Assembly: GCF_000330885.1 (NCBI RefSeq)
Contig: NC_020062.1
Location: 1,806,374-1,870,373 of the forward strand
Length of the DNA: 64,000 bases
Reading direction: 5' to 3'
From: Rhizobium tropici CIAT 899
GTDB taxonomy: Bacteria > Pseudomonadota > Alphaproteobacteria > Rhizobiales > Rhizobiaceae
The position numbers and the translations under genes are program-made. Shown piece by piece: positions 46,739 to 55,665 of this stretch; the first letter of the stretch is position 1, and every line of letters starts with the position of its first letter. The notes under the pieces are model-generated. The model saw only the letters and a list, made by a program, of their open reading frames with translations, searched no databases and was not told the DNA's origin.

Positions 46739-47815
46739 ATGACTGAAATCACAAGACGCAACACGCTGAAGCTGATGTCCGGAGCCGTCATTGCCGGCGC
46801 TGCCTTCTCGGCCATGCCGCGCATGGCCTTTTCCGCCGGTAAGATCACGGTTCTAAACTGGCAGGGTTACGGCACTGACGAAGCCTGGTCGATCAAGGCC
46901 TTTGCCGAGAAGACCGGCATCGAGGTCGTCCACGACTACTACAGCTCCGAGTCGGAAATGCTGACCAAGCTGCGCACCAACCCGGGCGCCTATGATCTCG
47001 TCGTTCTCAACGCTGCGCGCTGCGCGCAGGCAACCGCGGAAGACCTCCTGCAGCCGATCGATTTCAGCAAGGTTCCGAACGCTGCCACGATCGACGCAAA
47101 TCTGCGCTCCAATGCCAACTTCCTGAAGGATGGCAAGGGCTATGCGGTGCCATGGGTCTGGGGCATGACTTCGCTCGCCATCCGCGACGGCATGCCTGTT
47201 CCAGACAGCTACAAGGTTCTGGCGGATCCCGCCTACAAGGGCCGCGTTGCGATGGACGACGATGCGGTTATCTGCGTTGCCGCCGGCGCCCTGATGACCG
47301 GTCAGGACATGAATAACCCGAAGGATCTCGGTGCCATCCGCGACGCGTTGAAGTCCATCAAGCCGAACGTCAAGCTGCTGTGGTCGACGGAAGACCAATG
47401 GAACAAGTCCTTTGCAGCCAAGGAATTCGACCTCTCGCTCTTCTGGTCGGGCGGCTCGGTCCGTTCAAAGCGCAATTCGAAGCTGCCTGTCGATTTCGTC
47501 GTTCCCAAGGAAGGCGGCATCGGCTGGGTCGATGGTCTCGGTATTCCGGCGTCGGCTCCCAACGCCGAGGGCGCACTGGCCTTCGCAAACTGGCTGATCG
47601 ACCCAACCTTCTATCTCGAATGGGCCACCAAGGTCGGTGCACCGGCATCGTCCAACTCCGCAGCACTTGCAAGCCTTCCGGCCGACGACCTGAGCCGCCA
47701 GGTTCACAAGCCGGAATACCTGAAGACCATGGGCATCATGTCGGCTCTGCCGGATGACCGTCGTGAAGCCTTCAACAACCTGTGGCAGGAAGTGAAAGCC
47801 TTCTATGCAGAATGA
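46739..47815 (+). CDS. Spermidine/putrescine-type ABC substrate-binding protein
   Basis: A 358-aa periplasmic protein with a twin-arginine signal (ITRRNTLKLMSGAVIAGAAF, about 4-23, with cleavage near FSA). The mature part, ITVLNWQGYGTDEAWSIKAF, is typical of PotD-like (SBP_bac_8) proteins. These bind polyamines but also many cationic or aromatic nitrogen compounds. It opens an operon with two permeases, an ATPase, a hydrolase, a MarR regulator and a GH3 enzyme. A nitrogen-containing glycoside or conjugate is a better guess than a polyamine. Confidence 0.88.
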   Translation: MTEITRRNTLKLMSGAVIAGAAFSAMPRMAFSAGKITVLNWQGYGTDEAWSIKAFAEKTGIEVVHDYYSSESEMLTKLRTNPGAYDLVVLNAARCAQATAEDLLQPIDFSKVPNAATIDANLRSNANFLKDGKGYAVPWVWGMTSLAIRDGMPVPDSYKVLADPAYKGRVAMDDDAVICVAAGALMTGQDMNNPKDLGAIRDALKSIKPNVKLLWSTEDQWNKSFAAKEFDLSLFWSGGSVRSKRNSKLPVDFVVPKEGGIGWVDGLGIPASAPNAEGALAFANWLIDPTFYLEWATKVGAPASSNSAALASLPADDLSRQVHKPEYLKTMGIMSALPDDRREAFNNLWQEVKAFYAE

Positions 47816-48719
47816 CAATCTGACATCGGCGTCAGAGCGCGGACCTTCGGATCCGCGCGTGCGGCGTCCCCTGCCGTCCTGGGTGTCGACGACGGCGCTG
47901 CTGATGCCAACCTACGGCTGGCTGACGCTTGCCGTCTTTCTCCCGCTGCTGACCATGTTGGTCTTCAGCTTCATGGCGGCAACCCCCATGGGCAAGGCGC
48001 CGATCGTCTTTACCCTGAAGCAGTATCGTGCCTTCATCGACCAGCCCTATCTGATCGGTATTGCTTTCACGTCGCTGCTTATCGGCTTCTGGACGACATT
48101 TGCCTGCGCCGTACTCGGCTTCCTGGCAGCAGTTGCGCTTGCTCGTTCCACCTTTGGCAAGACGCGCGAGCTGCTGCTCATCCTCATCCTGCTACCATTC
48201 TGGACGAACGGCCTTGTCCGTATCTTCTCATGGACAATGGTGCTGCGCGAAAACGGCTTCCTCGACACCATCTTCCACATGGTCTTACCGGATGCTGGAT
48301 CGATCGGCTTCCTCTATACGCGCTATGCAGTCGTTGTTGGCCTGGTACATGGTTATCTGCCTTACATGATCCTCACCTGTTATATCGCGCTGGTTACGAT
48401 CGATGACGCGATCATCGAAGCGGCCGCCAGCCTGGGTGCGCGGTGGTGGACAATTCTCTTCAAGATTCTCGTGCCTATGGCTGCTCCAGGCTTGATCTCG
48501 GGTGCCGTGCTGACCTTCATCCCGGTCATCGGCTCCTTCATGGAGCCCCGAATTCTGGGCGGCCGCGTGGGCGTCACCATGGGCACCGTCATCGAGGACC
48601 AGTTCACGCAGGCCTTCAACTGGCCGCTCGGCGCCTCGCTGTCCTTCACGCTGCTCGCCGTCGTACTTGCAATCTTCGGCACGTTCTCCGGCGTCCTGCG
48701 CCGCGGCACGGCAGCTTAG
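47805..48719 (+). CDS. ABC transporter permease, PotB-like
   Basis: A 304-aa membrane protein starting within the last codons of the binding-protein gene. Six hydrophobic segments are visible. The EAA loop is EAAASLGARWWTILFKILVP, and FWTNGLVRIFSWTMVLRENG is typical of PotB-type permeases. Confidence 0.9.
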   Translation: MQNDNLTSASERGPSDPRVRRPLPSWVSTTALLMPTYGWLTLAVFLPLLTMLVFSFMAATPMGKAPIVFTLKQYRAFIDQPYLIGIAFTSLLIGFWTTFACAVLGFLAAVALARSTFGKTRELLLILILLPFWTNGLVRIFSWTMVLRENGFLDTIFHMVLPDAGSIGFLYTRYAVVVGLVHGYLPYMILTCYIALVTIDDAIIEAAASLGARWWTILFKILVPMAAPGLISGAVLTFIPVIGSFMEPRILGGRVGVTMGTVIEDQFTQAFNWPLGASLSFTLLAVVLAIFGTFSGVLRRGTAA

Positions 48720-48734
48720 AGGAGGGAACACCGA

Positions 48735-49514
48735 ATGAGATCGCTTGGTCGTTTCTATCTGATCGCCGTACTGGTCTTCCTCTACACGCCGATCCTCGTG
48801 ATGATGGCGATGGGCTTCAACGCCTCGCCGCTCTACGAACTGCCGTTCAGCTTCTCGACCCGCTGGTACGAGGCGCTCTGGAACAACAGCATCCTGCTCA
48901 CTGCTGGCATGAACAGCATCATCATCGCCGTCATTACGGCGGTTCTCGCAACCACGCTTGGCACCATGGCGTCTGTTGCCCTGTCGCGCAGCACGTTCCG
49001 TGGCAAGAGCTTCCTGCAGATCATGCTGCTGCCGCCGATCGCCATTCCGTGGCTGATCACCGGCACGGCGATGCTGATCTTCTTCTACTGGACCGGCATC
49101 GGCCGCGGCATGCACGCGATTATCATCGGTCACGTTGCCCTTGCCATCCCTTACGTAGTCCTGGTGGTGGGAACCGGCTTCCGGACAATCCGGGCCGATC
49201 TGGAAGAGGCAGCCATGAGCCTGGGATCCACCCCCATCCATGCGTTCTTCTCCGTCACTCTGCCCCTGCTTTACCCCAGCATCCTGGGCGCCGCCCTGTT
49301 TGCCTTCGCGGTCTCGCTCGACCAGTTCGTGATTTCCTATTTCCTCGCAACGCCCGGCTTCACCACGCTGCCGGTTCAGATCTACTCCTCGATCCGCAAG
49401 GGCTTCACCCCCGAAATCAATGCGATCTCGACTGTGCTTCTGCTCGGCTCGATGACCGTGATCCTGATTTTCGCGCGCTTCGCCAAGCCCGGAGACACCC
49501 GTGACAAACGTTAA
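48735..49514 (+). CDS. ABC transporter permease, PotC-like
   Basis: A 259-aa membrane protein, 15 bp after the PotB-like gene, with a strong GAGGAGGGAACACC ribosome site. FSTRWYEALWNNSILLTAGM (about 36-55) and the EAA loop EEAAMSLGSTPIHAFFSVTL are typical of PotC. It overlaps the ATPase gene by 14 bp. Confidence 0.9.
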   Translation: MRSLGRFYLIAVLVFLYTPILVMMAMGFNASPLYELPFSFSTRWYEALWNNSILLTAGMNSIIIAVITAVLATTLGTMASVALSRSTFRGKSFLQIMLLPPIAIPWLITGTAMLIFFYWTGIGRGMHAIIIGHVALAIPYVVLVVGTGFRTIRADLEEAAMSLGSTPIHAFFSVTLPLLYPSILGAALFAFAVSLDQFVISYFLATPGFTTLPVQIYSSIRKGFTPEINAISTVLLLGSMTVILIFARFAKPGDTRDKR

Positions 49515-50550
49515 CGTCAATTCCGTCGCCAAGACCTACGGTACCACGCCCGTTCTGGCCGATATCACCACCGAGTTCCCAGAGGGCTCGTTCACCAGCC
49601 TTCTTGGGCCTTCGGGCTCCGGCAAGACGACGCTCCTGCGCATCATCGCCGGCTTCATCAAGCCTGATCTGGGTGTGGTGACCATCGGCAGCAGGGATGT
49701 CACGAACATACCCGTATGGGGCCGCAACATCGGCATGATGTTCCAGTCCTATGCGTTGTTCCCGCACATGACGATTACTCAGAACGTGGCCTTCGGCCTC
49801 GAGCGACGCGGTATCAAGGGTGCCGCAGCCCGCAAAGAAGTCGATCGCGCCTTGGAAATGGTGCGCCTGCCGGGCTTTGGCAACCGGATGCCAAAGCAGC
49901 TTTCGGGCGGCCAGCAACAGCGTGTAGCGCTGGCACGCGCCATTGTCATCAAGCCGAGCGTGCTGCTGCTTGACGAGCCGCTGTCCGCGCTCGACCGTAG
50001 GCTGCGACAGGAGATGCAGGTCGAACTGCTGCGGATCCAGCGCGAGAGCGGCCTGACGACGATCTTCGTCACCCACGACCAGGAAGAAGCCCTGACGCTG
50101 TCCGACAAGGTGGCCATTCTCGACAAGGGCCGTATCGTTCAGATCGGCGCGCCCGAGACTGTCTACGAGAAGCCTCTGACGCGTTTCGCCGCGGAGTTTC
50201 TGGGCGATTCCAATTTCCTTGTCGGCACCGTCGAGAACGGTGCGGTGCGGCTTTCCGACGGCACGACGGTGCGCAGCGCAAGCCCTCTGCCTGCCAACGG
50301 CATGAAAGTGACGCTCGCGGTGCGCCCGGAGAAGATGTCGATCTCGGCGAGGAATGCCGAAGGCAACAGCCTCACGGCGCTGATCACCACGGTCATCTAC
50401 GCCGGACCGGTGCTCTCCTATCTCCTGGAGACCAAAGACGGTCTGCCACTGAAGCTCTTCGTGCAGAACCGAGACGGCACCGTCCTCAAGGAAGGTGACA
50501 GCGTGACGCTGAACTGGTCGCCGGAACACACCGTCTGTGTTGTGGATTGA
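49501..50550 (+). CDS. ABC transporter ATP-binding protein, PotA-like
   Basis: A GTG start at 49501 (GGAG seven bases before) gives 349 aa. Walker A is LGPSGSGKTT (35-44), the signature is LSGGQQQRVALARAI, Walker B is LLLDEPLSALD, and FVTHDQEEAL carries the switch histidine. A C-terminal TOBE domain covers about 270-349. It energises the two preceding permeases. Confidence 0.93.
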   Translation: MTNVNVNSVAKTYGTTPVLADITTEFPEGSFTSLLGPSGSGKTTLLRIIAGFIKPDLGVVTIGSRDVTNIPVWGRNIGMMFQSYALFPHMTITQNVAFGLERRGIKGAAARKEVDRALEMVRLPGFGNRMPKQLSGGQQQRVALARAIVIKPSVLLLDEPLSALDRRLRQEMQVELLRIQRESGLTTIFVTHDQEEALTLSDKVAILDKGRIVQIGAPETVYEKPLTRFAAEFLGDSNFLVGTVENGAVRLSDGTTVRSASPLPANGMKVTLAVRPEKMSISARNAEGNSLTALITTVIYAGPVLSYLLETKDGLPLKLFVQNRDGTVLKEGDSVTLNWSPEHTVCVVD

Positions 50551-50552
50551 CG

Positions 50553-51149
50553 ATGACGAGGGCACCGTTGTCCCATAACACGTTGCATGTCGTCATCGAC
50601 ATGCAACGGCTCTTCGCCGAGGAAACGCCCTGGTTTACGCCAGCTTTCGCAGGCATCATGCCGAATGTGCAGCGGCTTGCCGAGGCCAGGCTTGAAAGGA
50701 CGGTCTTTGCCCGCTTCATCGTCGCGCAACGTCCCGAGGAGGCGAAAGGCCGATGGCAAGCCTACTATGAGCGCTGGAAAACGGTAACTCTGGACGAACT
50801 CGATCCGGGGATGCTGGATCTCGTTGCACCGCTGGCTGCGCTCGCGCAGCTGGGGTCAATCGTCGACAAGGAAACCTTTTCGATCTTCGGAGCTCCCGGC
50901 TTTATCGATCGTCTTGATAGCGAAGGCGTCGATACGCTTGTGTTCACCGGTGTCGAGACCGATGTCTGCGTGTATGCGAGCGCATTGGACGCGGTCGATC
51001 TCGGCTACAGGGTGGTCCTCGCCAGCGACGCTATCGCGAGCGGCGACATGATGGCACATGAGATGGTACTGACGCGTCTGGCACCGAGGTTTTCGGAGCA
51101 GATTGAAATTTTGACAACTGAGGCCATTCTGGGTTTGTGGCCTGCATGA
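50553..51149 (+). CDS. Isochorismatase-fold cysteine hydrolase of unknown substrate
   Basis: A 198-aa protein from the ATG at 50553, two bases after the ATPase stop. The triad D16 (HVVIDMQRLF), K106 (IVDKETFS) and C139 (GVETDVCVYASALDAVDLG) is intact. The metal-site histidines of nicotinamidase (DxHxxxH) are missing, so it is not a standard PncA. As a member of a transport operon linked to the nic genes it may hydrolyse an amide or imide formed from the imported compound. It is the fourth member of this fold in the window. Confidence 0.82.
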   Translation: MTRAPLSHNTLHVVIDMQRLFAEETPWFTPAFAGIMPNVQRLAEARLERTVFARFIVAQRPEEAKGRWQAYYERWKTVTLDELDPGMLDLVAPLAALAQLGSIVDKETFSIFGAPGFIDRLDSEGVDTLVFTGVETDVCVYASALDAVDLGYRVVLASDAIASGDMMAHEMVLTRLAPRFSEQIEILTTEAILGLWPA

Positions 51150-51201
51150 CGTTGATTTGGATTGCCCGATTCGGCGGCAGCAAGCCCGGCTGAGAGACAA
51201 G

Positions 51202-51681
51202 ATGGATATTCCACTCAAGGACAAGGCCCGGGGAGCGAAGGGTGCAGATATGGCAGCGAAACCGAACCACACCCAATATGCACTGGGCGAGCAGATCGGC
51301 TTCTTCCTGCGCCAGGCGAACCAACGCCACGTCTCGATCTTCGCCAGCCTGATCTCCGAGAAGCTGACGACCACCCAATGGGCGGCGCTCGTCAAGCTCA
51401 AGGATCTGCAGCCCTGCTCGCAAGGTAATCTCGGCCGCGAAACGGCAATGGACATGGCGACCATCAAGGGGGTCGTCGACCGCCTCGTCAAGCGCGGCCT
51501 GGTGCACACCGCGCCCGACCCCGCAGATGCACGGCGTCTAGTCTTGACACTGACCGACGAAGGCGATGCCACTGTAGATCGCAATCTCTCCATCGCGCTG
51601 GAGATTTCGCAAGAGACCTTGGGGCCGCTGACAGCTGCCGAGCGCATGATGCTGATGGAACTGCTCCAGAAGATTTGTTGA
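51202..51681 (+). CDS. MarR-family regulator, paralogue of the NicR-like protein
   Basis: About 159 aa from the ATG at 51202 (after GAGAG). Starts at 51157 or 51250 are possible. The core YALGEQIGFFLRQANQRHVS, then LGRETAMDMATIKGVVDRLV and DARRLVLTLTDEG, lines up along its length with the MarR protein at 30422-30895. Its position between the hydrolase and the GH3 gene makes it the likely regulator of the ABC/GH operon through the TTTGCATACAAAT sites. Confidence 0.85.
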   Translation: MDIPLKDKARGAKGADMAAKPNHTQYALGEQIGFFLRQANQRHVSIFASLISEKLTTTQWAALVKLKDLQPCSQGNLGRETAMDMATIKGVVDRLVKRGLVHTAPDPADARRLVLTLTDEGDATVDRNLSIALEISQETLGPLTAAERMMLMELLQKIC

Positions 51682-51732
51682 CGGCATCACATGTGGTCCG
51701 CGCCCATTCACTCAGATAGGGGAAGACACACC

Positions 51733-54093
51733 ATGCCCGAAGCGGATAATGGGGAAATCCGAGCGCTGGTCACCTCCATGACCACGAATGAGAAAGTCGC
51801 TCTCGTCAGTGGCCAAGGCCTCTGGAGAACGGCCGCAATCGAAAGGCTGGGGATCGACTCGATTCTGATGACGGATGGCACCTACGGCGTGCGCTACTCG
51901 ACAACCCAGATAGATGCCGGCACCGGCGATGAAGAAAGCCTCGCCGCATTCCTCGACCTGATTAACCAACAGGCTGACGATAAGGGCGGTATGTTCGGCA
52001 CGACGCGGCCAGCCACCTGCTTTCCGAACGGCAATCTCGTCGGCTGTTCCTGGGATGTGGACCTGCTGTATCGCATGGGCGAAGCGCTTGCTCTCGAATG
52101 CCGCAGCCTGGGAATCCACCTCCTGCTCGGACCGGGTATCAACACACGACGGACGCCGCTCGCCGGCCGCGCCTATGAATATTACTCGGAGGATCCGGTC
52201 ATCAACGGCGATCTTGCCGCCGCTCTGATTTCCGGCCTGCAGGACAACGGTATCGGTGCCTCGCTGAAGCATTTTGCCTGCAACAACTCGGAAATCGATC
52301 GGACAACGACCAGTTCCGATGTGGATGAACGGGCTCTGCGGGAGATCTATCTCGCAGGCTTCGAGCGGGCGATCCTCAAGAGCGCGCCCTGGACCGTGAT
52401 GAGCGCCTATAATCCGGTGAACGGCGTTCAAGCGGCGGAAAGCCACTGGTTGCTGAAACACATCCTGAGGGATGAATGGAGATATGACGGGCTTGTCCTG
52501 TCTGACTGGCACGCCATCAAGGATCGGCCCGCATCGCTTAAAGCCGGTACGGACCTCGACATGCCGGAAAGCAAACCCCGCAAGGCACGGCTTCTGTTGG
52601 CTATCGAAGATGGCAAGGTCGCCGACGACATACTCGATCGGGCTTGTGAGCGGGTTATCGGCCTCGTCCGCCGCTGTCATGCCAAGAGGCTGCCCGCAGC
52701 CCCTGTCGATCTGGACCGCCATCACGCCCTCGCCCAACAGATCGCGGCTGAGTCCATCGTGCTGCTGCGCAACGAACAGCAGACACTGCCGCTCGATGCG
52801 GCTGCTACCGGCGAGATACTCGTTGTTGGCGATGACGCTCTGGTCCCGACGATCCAGGGATCGGGATCAGCGACGACCAATCCCTATCGCGTCGACAGCC
52901 CCTTGGAGCGGATCGCAGCGCGTGCGGGAAAACATCTGAACGTACGTCATATACCTTTCCCGACAGCGCAAGGCGCTCCGATGGAGAGTGAAACGCAAGC
53001 CGTTCTAGATGCTGCGACGACAGCGGACGCAGTCATCATCTTCACCGAGAACGAGAAGTCGCGCAACGGTGAAGGTAATGATCGCGACACCTTGAAACTG
53101 GCGGCCGGCCACGACAGCCTGATCTGCTCGCTCACTGAGGCCGGCCGGAAAGTAATCGTCGTTCTAACGACGCCGGATGCAGTCGAAATGCCATGGCTGG
53201 GCACCACGCAGGCCGTGCTGGCCTGCTTTTATCCTGGCCAGGGCGGCGGCGAAGCCATTGCCCGCGTTCTGTTCGGCGAACAGAACCCTTGCGGAAAACT
53301 GACGGCGACGATGCCCATCCGCATCGAGGACATTCCCGGTTGGCACACCTATCCCGGTGAAAACAGCCGGCATGTCTACAGCGAAGGAATTTTCGTCGGC
53401 TATCGCTACTACGATTTCAAAGCCATGACGCCCCTCTTCGCCTTCGGTCATGGCCTAAGCTACACGCGTTTTTCTTACGAGAGCATGGCACTCGACAGGC
53501 AGGAAATCGGCCCGTCGATGGGCTGCAACGTGAGCGTCACCATCCGCAACACTGGCGAAGTGGCCGGCAAGGAAATCGTTCAGCTCTACGTCCGTCCGGT
53601 AAAGCCCGGCCTGCGGCGGCCGATGCGGGAACTCAAGGCTTTCGCCAAGGTCGAGCTTCAACCGGGCGAAGCCAAGGCTGTGACCCTGACGCTTTCCGCG
53701 CGGGATTTCCAATATTTCGATACTGCGCGCGGCACATGGGTGCTCAATGCAGAGGCTTTCATCATCGAGGCGGCGGCTTCCTCGCGCGATATCCGCCTCC
53801 AAAGCCGACTCGCTTGCCGTTCCGAGCGCTTCCCTCCGGCAGCCCTTTCCGCGCTTTCGCCGCCAGCGCTGGTTTTCGCGAATGAACGGGCGATACCTGC
53901 GTTGACAGAATTGCTGGCGAGGAAGCTCCGCATCTCCGGCGATGAAGCGATGGCCATCCTCGAAAAGCTCAACGGCTCTTTCCTGGGCTTCTACGATACA
54001 TTGAGCTGGTATGTCGGTGACGCGATCAACGAAGCTGACATCACAGCGGTTTTCGACGCGCTGAATCGCACAACAGAAGGGATTTCCTCTTGA
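51733..54093 (+). CDS. GH3 family beta-glucosidase, cytoplasmic
   Basis: A 786-aa protein from the ATG at 51733 (AGGGGAAGACACACC upstream). The nucleophile is D258 in LVLSDWHA. Other GH3 markers are GASLKHFACNNSE (176-188), NTRRTPLAGRAYEYYSEDP, the GH3 C-terminal domain with GEGNDRDTLKL, and a fibronectin-III-like domain (PVKPGLRRPMRELKAFAKVE). About 90 extra C-terminal residues follow. There is no signal peptide, so it probably hydrolyses imported beta-glycosides. It ends the ABC operon. Confidence 0.92.
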   Translation: MPEADNGEIRALVTSMTTNEKVALVSGQGLWRTAAIERLGIDSILMTDGTYGVRYSTTQIDAGTGDEESLAAFLDLINQQADDKGGMFGTTRPATCFPNGNLVGCSWDVDLLYRMGEALALECRSLGIHLLLGPGINTRRTPLAGRAYEYYSEDPVINGDLAAALISGLQDNGIGASLKHFACNNSEIDRTTTSSDVDERALREIYLAGFERAILKSAPWTVMSAYNPVNGVQAAESHWLLKHILRDEWRYDGLVLSDWHAIKDRPASLKAGTDLDMPESKPRKARLLLAIEDGKVADDILDRACERVIGLVRRCHAKRLPAAPVDLDRHHALAQQIAAESIVLLRNEQQTLPLDAAATGEILVVGDDALVPTIQGSGSATTNPYRVDSPLERIAARAGKHLNVRHIPFPTAQGAPMESETQAVLDAATTADAVIIFTENEKSRNGEGNDRDTLKLAAGHDSLICSLTEAGRKVIVVLTTPDAVEMPWLGTTQAVLACFYPGQGGGEAIARVLFGEQNPCGKLTATMPIRIEDIPGWHTYPGENSRHVYSEGIFVGYRYYDFKAMTPLFAFGHGLSYTRFSYESMALDRQEIGPSMGCNVSVTIRNTGEVAGKEIVQLYVRPVKPGLRRPMRELKAFAKVELQPGEAKAVTLTLSARDFQYFDTARGTWVLNAEAFIIEAAASSRDIRLQSRLACRSERFPPAALSALSPPALVFANERAIPALTELLARKLRISGDEAMAILEKLNGSFLGFYDTLSWYVGDAINEADITAVFDALNRTTEGISS

Positions 54094-54730
54094 TGCAATC
54101 CTTCGCCTCCGATGCCATTGAACTTCCTCGACCGGCTTTCCTCAAGGATGATCCTGAGAAGATATTGTGTTTTCGCGGCAGATGCTTTTTGATGAAGGAA
54201 CAGAGCGACGCCTGTCACCCTTGTCGAAACTCGTGGCGGGGCAGTTCGAGTAACGGGCGATTTCAGCCCAAAAGCAAAAGCCACAACACAGCAGCACAGC
54301 GGTCGGCAAGCGCCCACAACTAACCTGGCTCTTGATGGAAATCGAACTGGCGACCACCATATAAAATCGCTTTCAAGACAGCGGGATCCTGTTCTCTGAT
54401 CGAGGTAGGTTGCCGCGTGCTTCCTACGATGGCGAAGACACCGCCAGGTAACGAACCGACCTATTGCTGAAAGAGCTAATTTCCGACCGAGCCTTTTGCT
54501 CTTCCCAATCGGACGGCCCTCTTTCCGAGAGACGTCATGCTCCCCGTCTTACCGCGTGGAACGACCTATCGTCGCCAGTGGGATCAGTCTGCTCTCGTGC
54601 ACGCAAGGCGTCGCCAGTTCGAGGACCGTGGCCTGAATCAAGGCATCTAAGACGTTCGAGAAGTGCAATCCACCGTCTAGCTTCCAACGACAGAAGCCTC
54701 GCTATCGCGTGGTACCGCTGGGAGCAGATC
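54094..54730. other. 637-bp region without a convincing gene
   Basis: A 77-codon frame overlaps the GH3 stop (about 54093-54323, MQSFASDAIELPRPAFLKDD) but has no recognisable family. A second frame nearby (MLFDEGTERRLSPLSKLVAG, 54182-54254) reads protein-like too, which suggests a decayed or frameshifted gene. The remainder to 54730 shows nothing I can name other than the GGGAG ribosome site of the next gene. Confidence 0.4.
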
Positions 54731-55450
54731 ATGATACAACTCAAAGAACTTGCCATCGAAGCTCATGGGGGCCTCCAGCGTTGGCAGCAGTTCGAGCAAG
54801 TCTCTGCCGATCTCGTGCAGGGAGGCATCTTGTGGCCACTGAAGGGCCACTCACAGACGCTCGAGCGCACGACCGTCACGGTCGGGCTCAGGAAGGAGTG
54901 GGCGTCGCACGCTCCGTTCGGCGACAGCAAACGACGCTCTCGCTTCGAACCGGACCGTGTCACCGTGGAAGCGGAGGATGGAACGGCTCGCGAAGAACTG
55001 CTTGAGCCGCGGGCAAGCTTTGCCGGACACACACTGCAAACGCCGTGGACCGAACTGCAACTCGCCTACTTCGCCGGCTGCGCCATGTGGACCTATTTGA
55101 ACATGCCGTTCCTGCTGGCTTGGCCGGGCGTCGAAGCGGAGGAACTGGAGCCTTGGCCGACCGACAGCGGCGACTGGCGCCGCCTTGCGGTGCGATTCCC
55201 CGCCGGGATCGCAACACATAGCACCGTGCAGACGCTCTATTTCGATGCGGACGGATTGCTGAAGCGTCATGACTATGATGTCGAGATCTCAGGCAATACG
55301 CCCGGCGCGCACATCATCGAGGACTATGCGGAAGTATCAGGCATCAAATTTCCGACGAAGCGCCGGATCTATGCCCGCCAGCCCGACGGGAGCTTCGGCA
55401 CCGACCCGCTTGTCGTCTCGATAGATCTCTCAAACATCCGCCTCAGCTAG
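54731..55450 (+). CDS. Conserved protein of unknown function (paralogue of 58669-59388)
   Basis: A 239-aa protein from the ATG at 54731, after GGGAGCAGATC. It shares with the later gene the N-terminal AIEAHGGLQRWQQFE, GILWPLKG, TELQLAYFAGCAMWTYLNMP, IATHSTVQTLYFDADGLLKR and VVSIDLSNIRLS. There is no signal peptide and no membrane segment. Alternating hydrophobic strands suggest a beta-rich ligand-binding fold. Function unknown; its paralogue sits among alpha/beta hydrolases. Confidence 0.75.
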   Translation: MIQLKELAIEAHGGLQRWQQFEQVSADLVQGGILWPLKGHSQTLERTTVTVGLRKEWASHAPFGDSKRRSRFEPDRVTVEAEDGTAREELLEPRASFAGHTLQTPWTELQLAYFAGCAMWTYLNMPFLLAWPGVEAEELEPWPTDSGDWRRLAVRFPAGIATHSTVQTLYFDADGLLKRHDYDVEISGNTPGAHIIEDYAEVSGIKFPTKRRIYARQPDGSFGTDPLVVSIDLSNIRLS

Positions 55451-55665
55451 TCACTGACTCCGGCACGCCGAACCAGACGCCGCGTGGTGCTTCGATCTAC
55501 GCGTCACTCCGTTTGGCGCTGTTTGAAACCGGCTACGGAGAGACGGTCTTCGAGTATGATCGCCCTTCATCGCTGTTCGGTCAGTTCGGCGACGCACATG
55601 TCCGCGAGGTGGGGCGCTATCTCGATCGCGAACTCCAAGCGGTGCTGCTGAAGGCGGTCGGCTAA
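55450..55665 (+). pseudogene. 3' remnant of an unidentified small protein gene (DUF302-like ending)
   Basis: After the previous stop a different frame reads NQTPRGASIYASLRLALFET, GYGETVFEYDRPSSLFGQFG and REVGRYLDRELQAVLLKAVG, then TAA at 55663. It is clearly protein-like, but no start codon or upstream part is present. The ending FEYDRPSS-x3-QFGD resembles DUF302-type proteins. It abuts the AraC gene stop on the other strand. Confidence 0.5.

Noticed and set aside
50553..51149. Nicotinamidase (PncA) for the hydrolase next to the ABC transporter
   Set aside because: The context is tempting, but the DxHxxxH metal site of nicotinamidases is missing.
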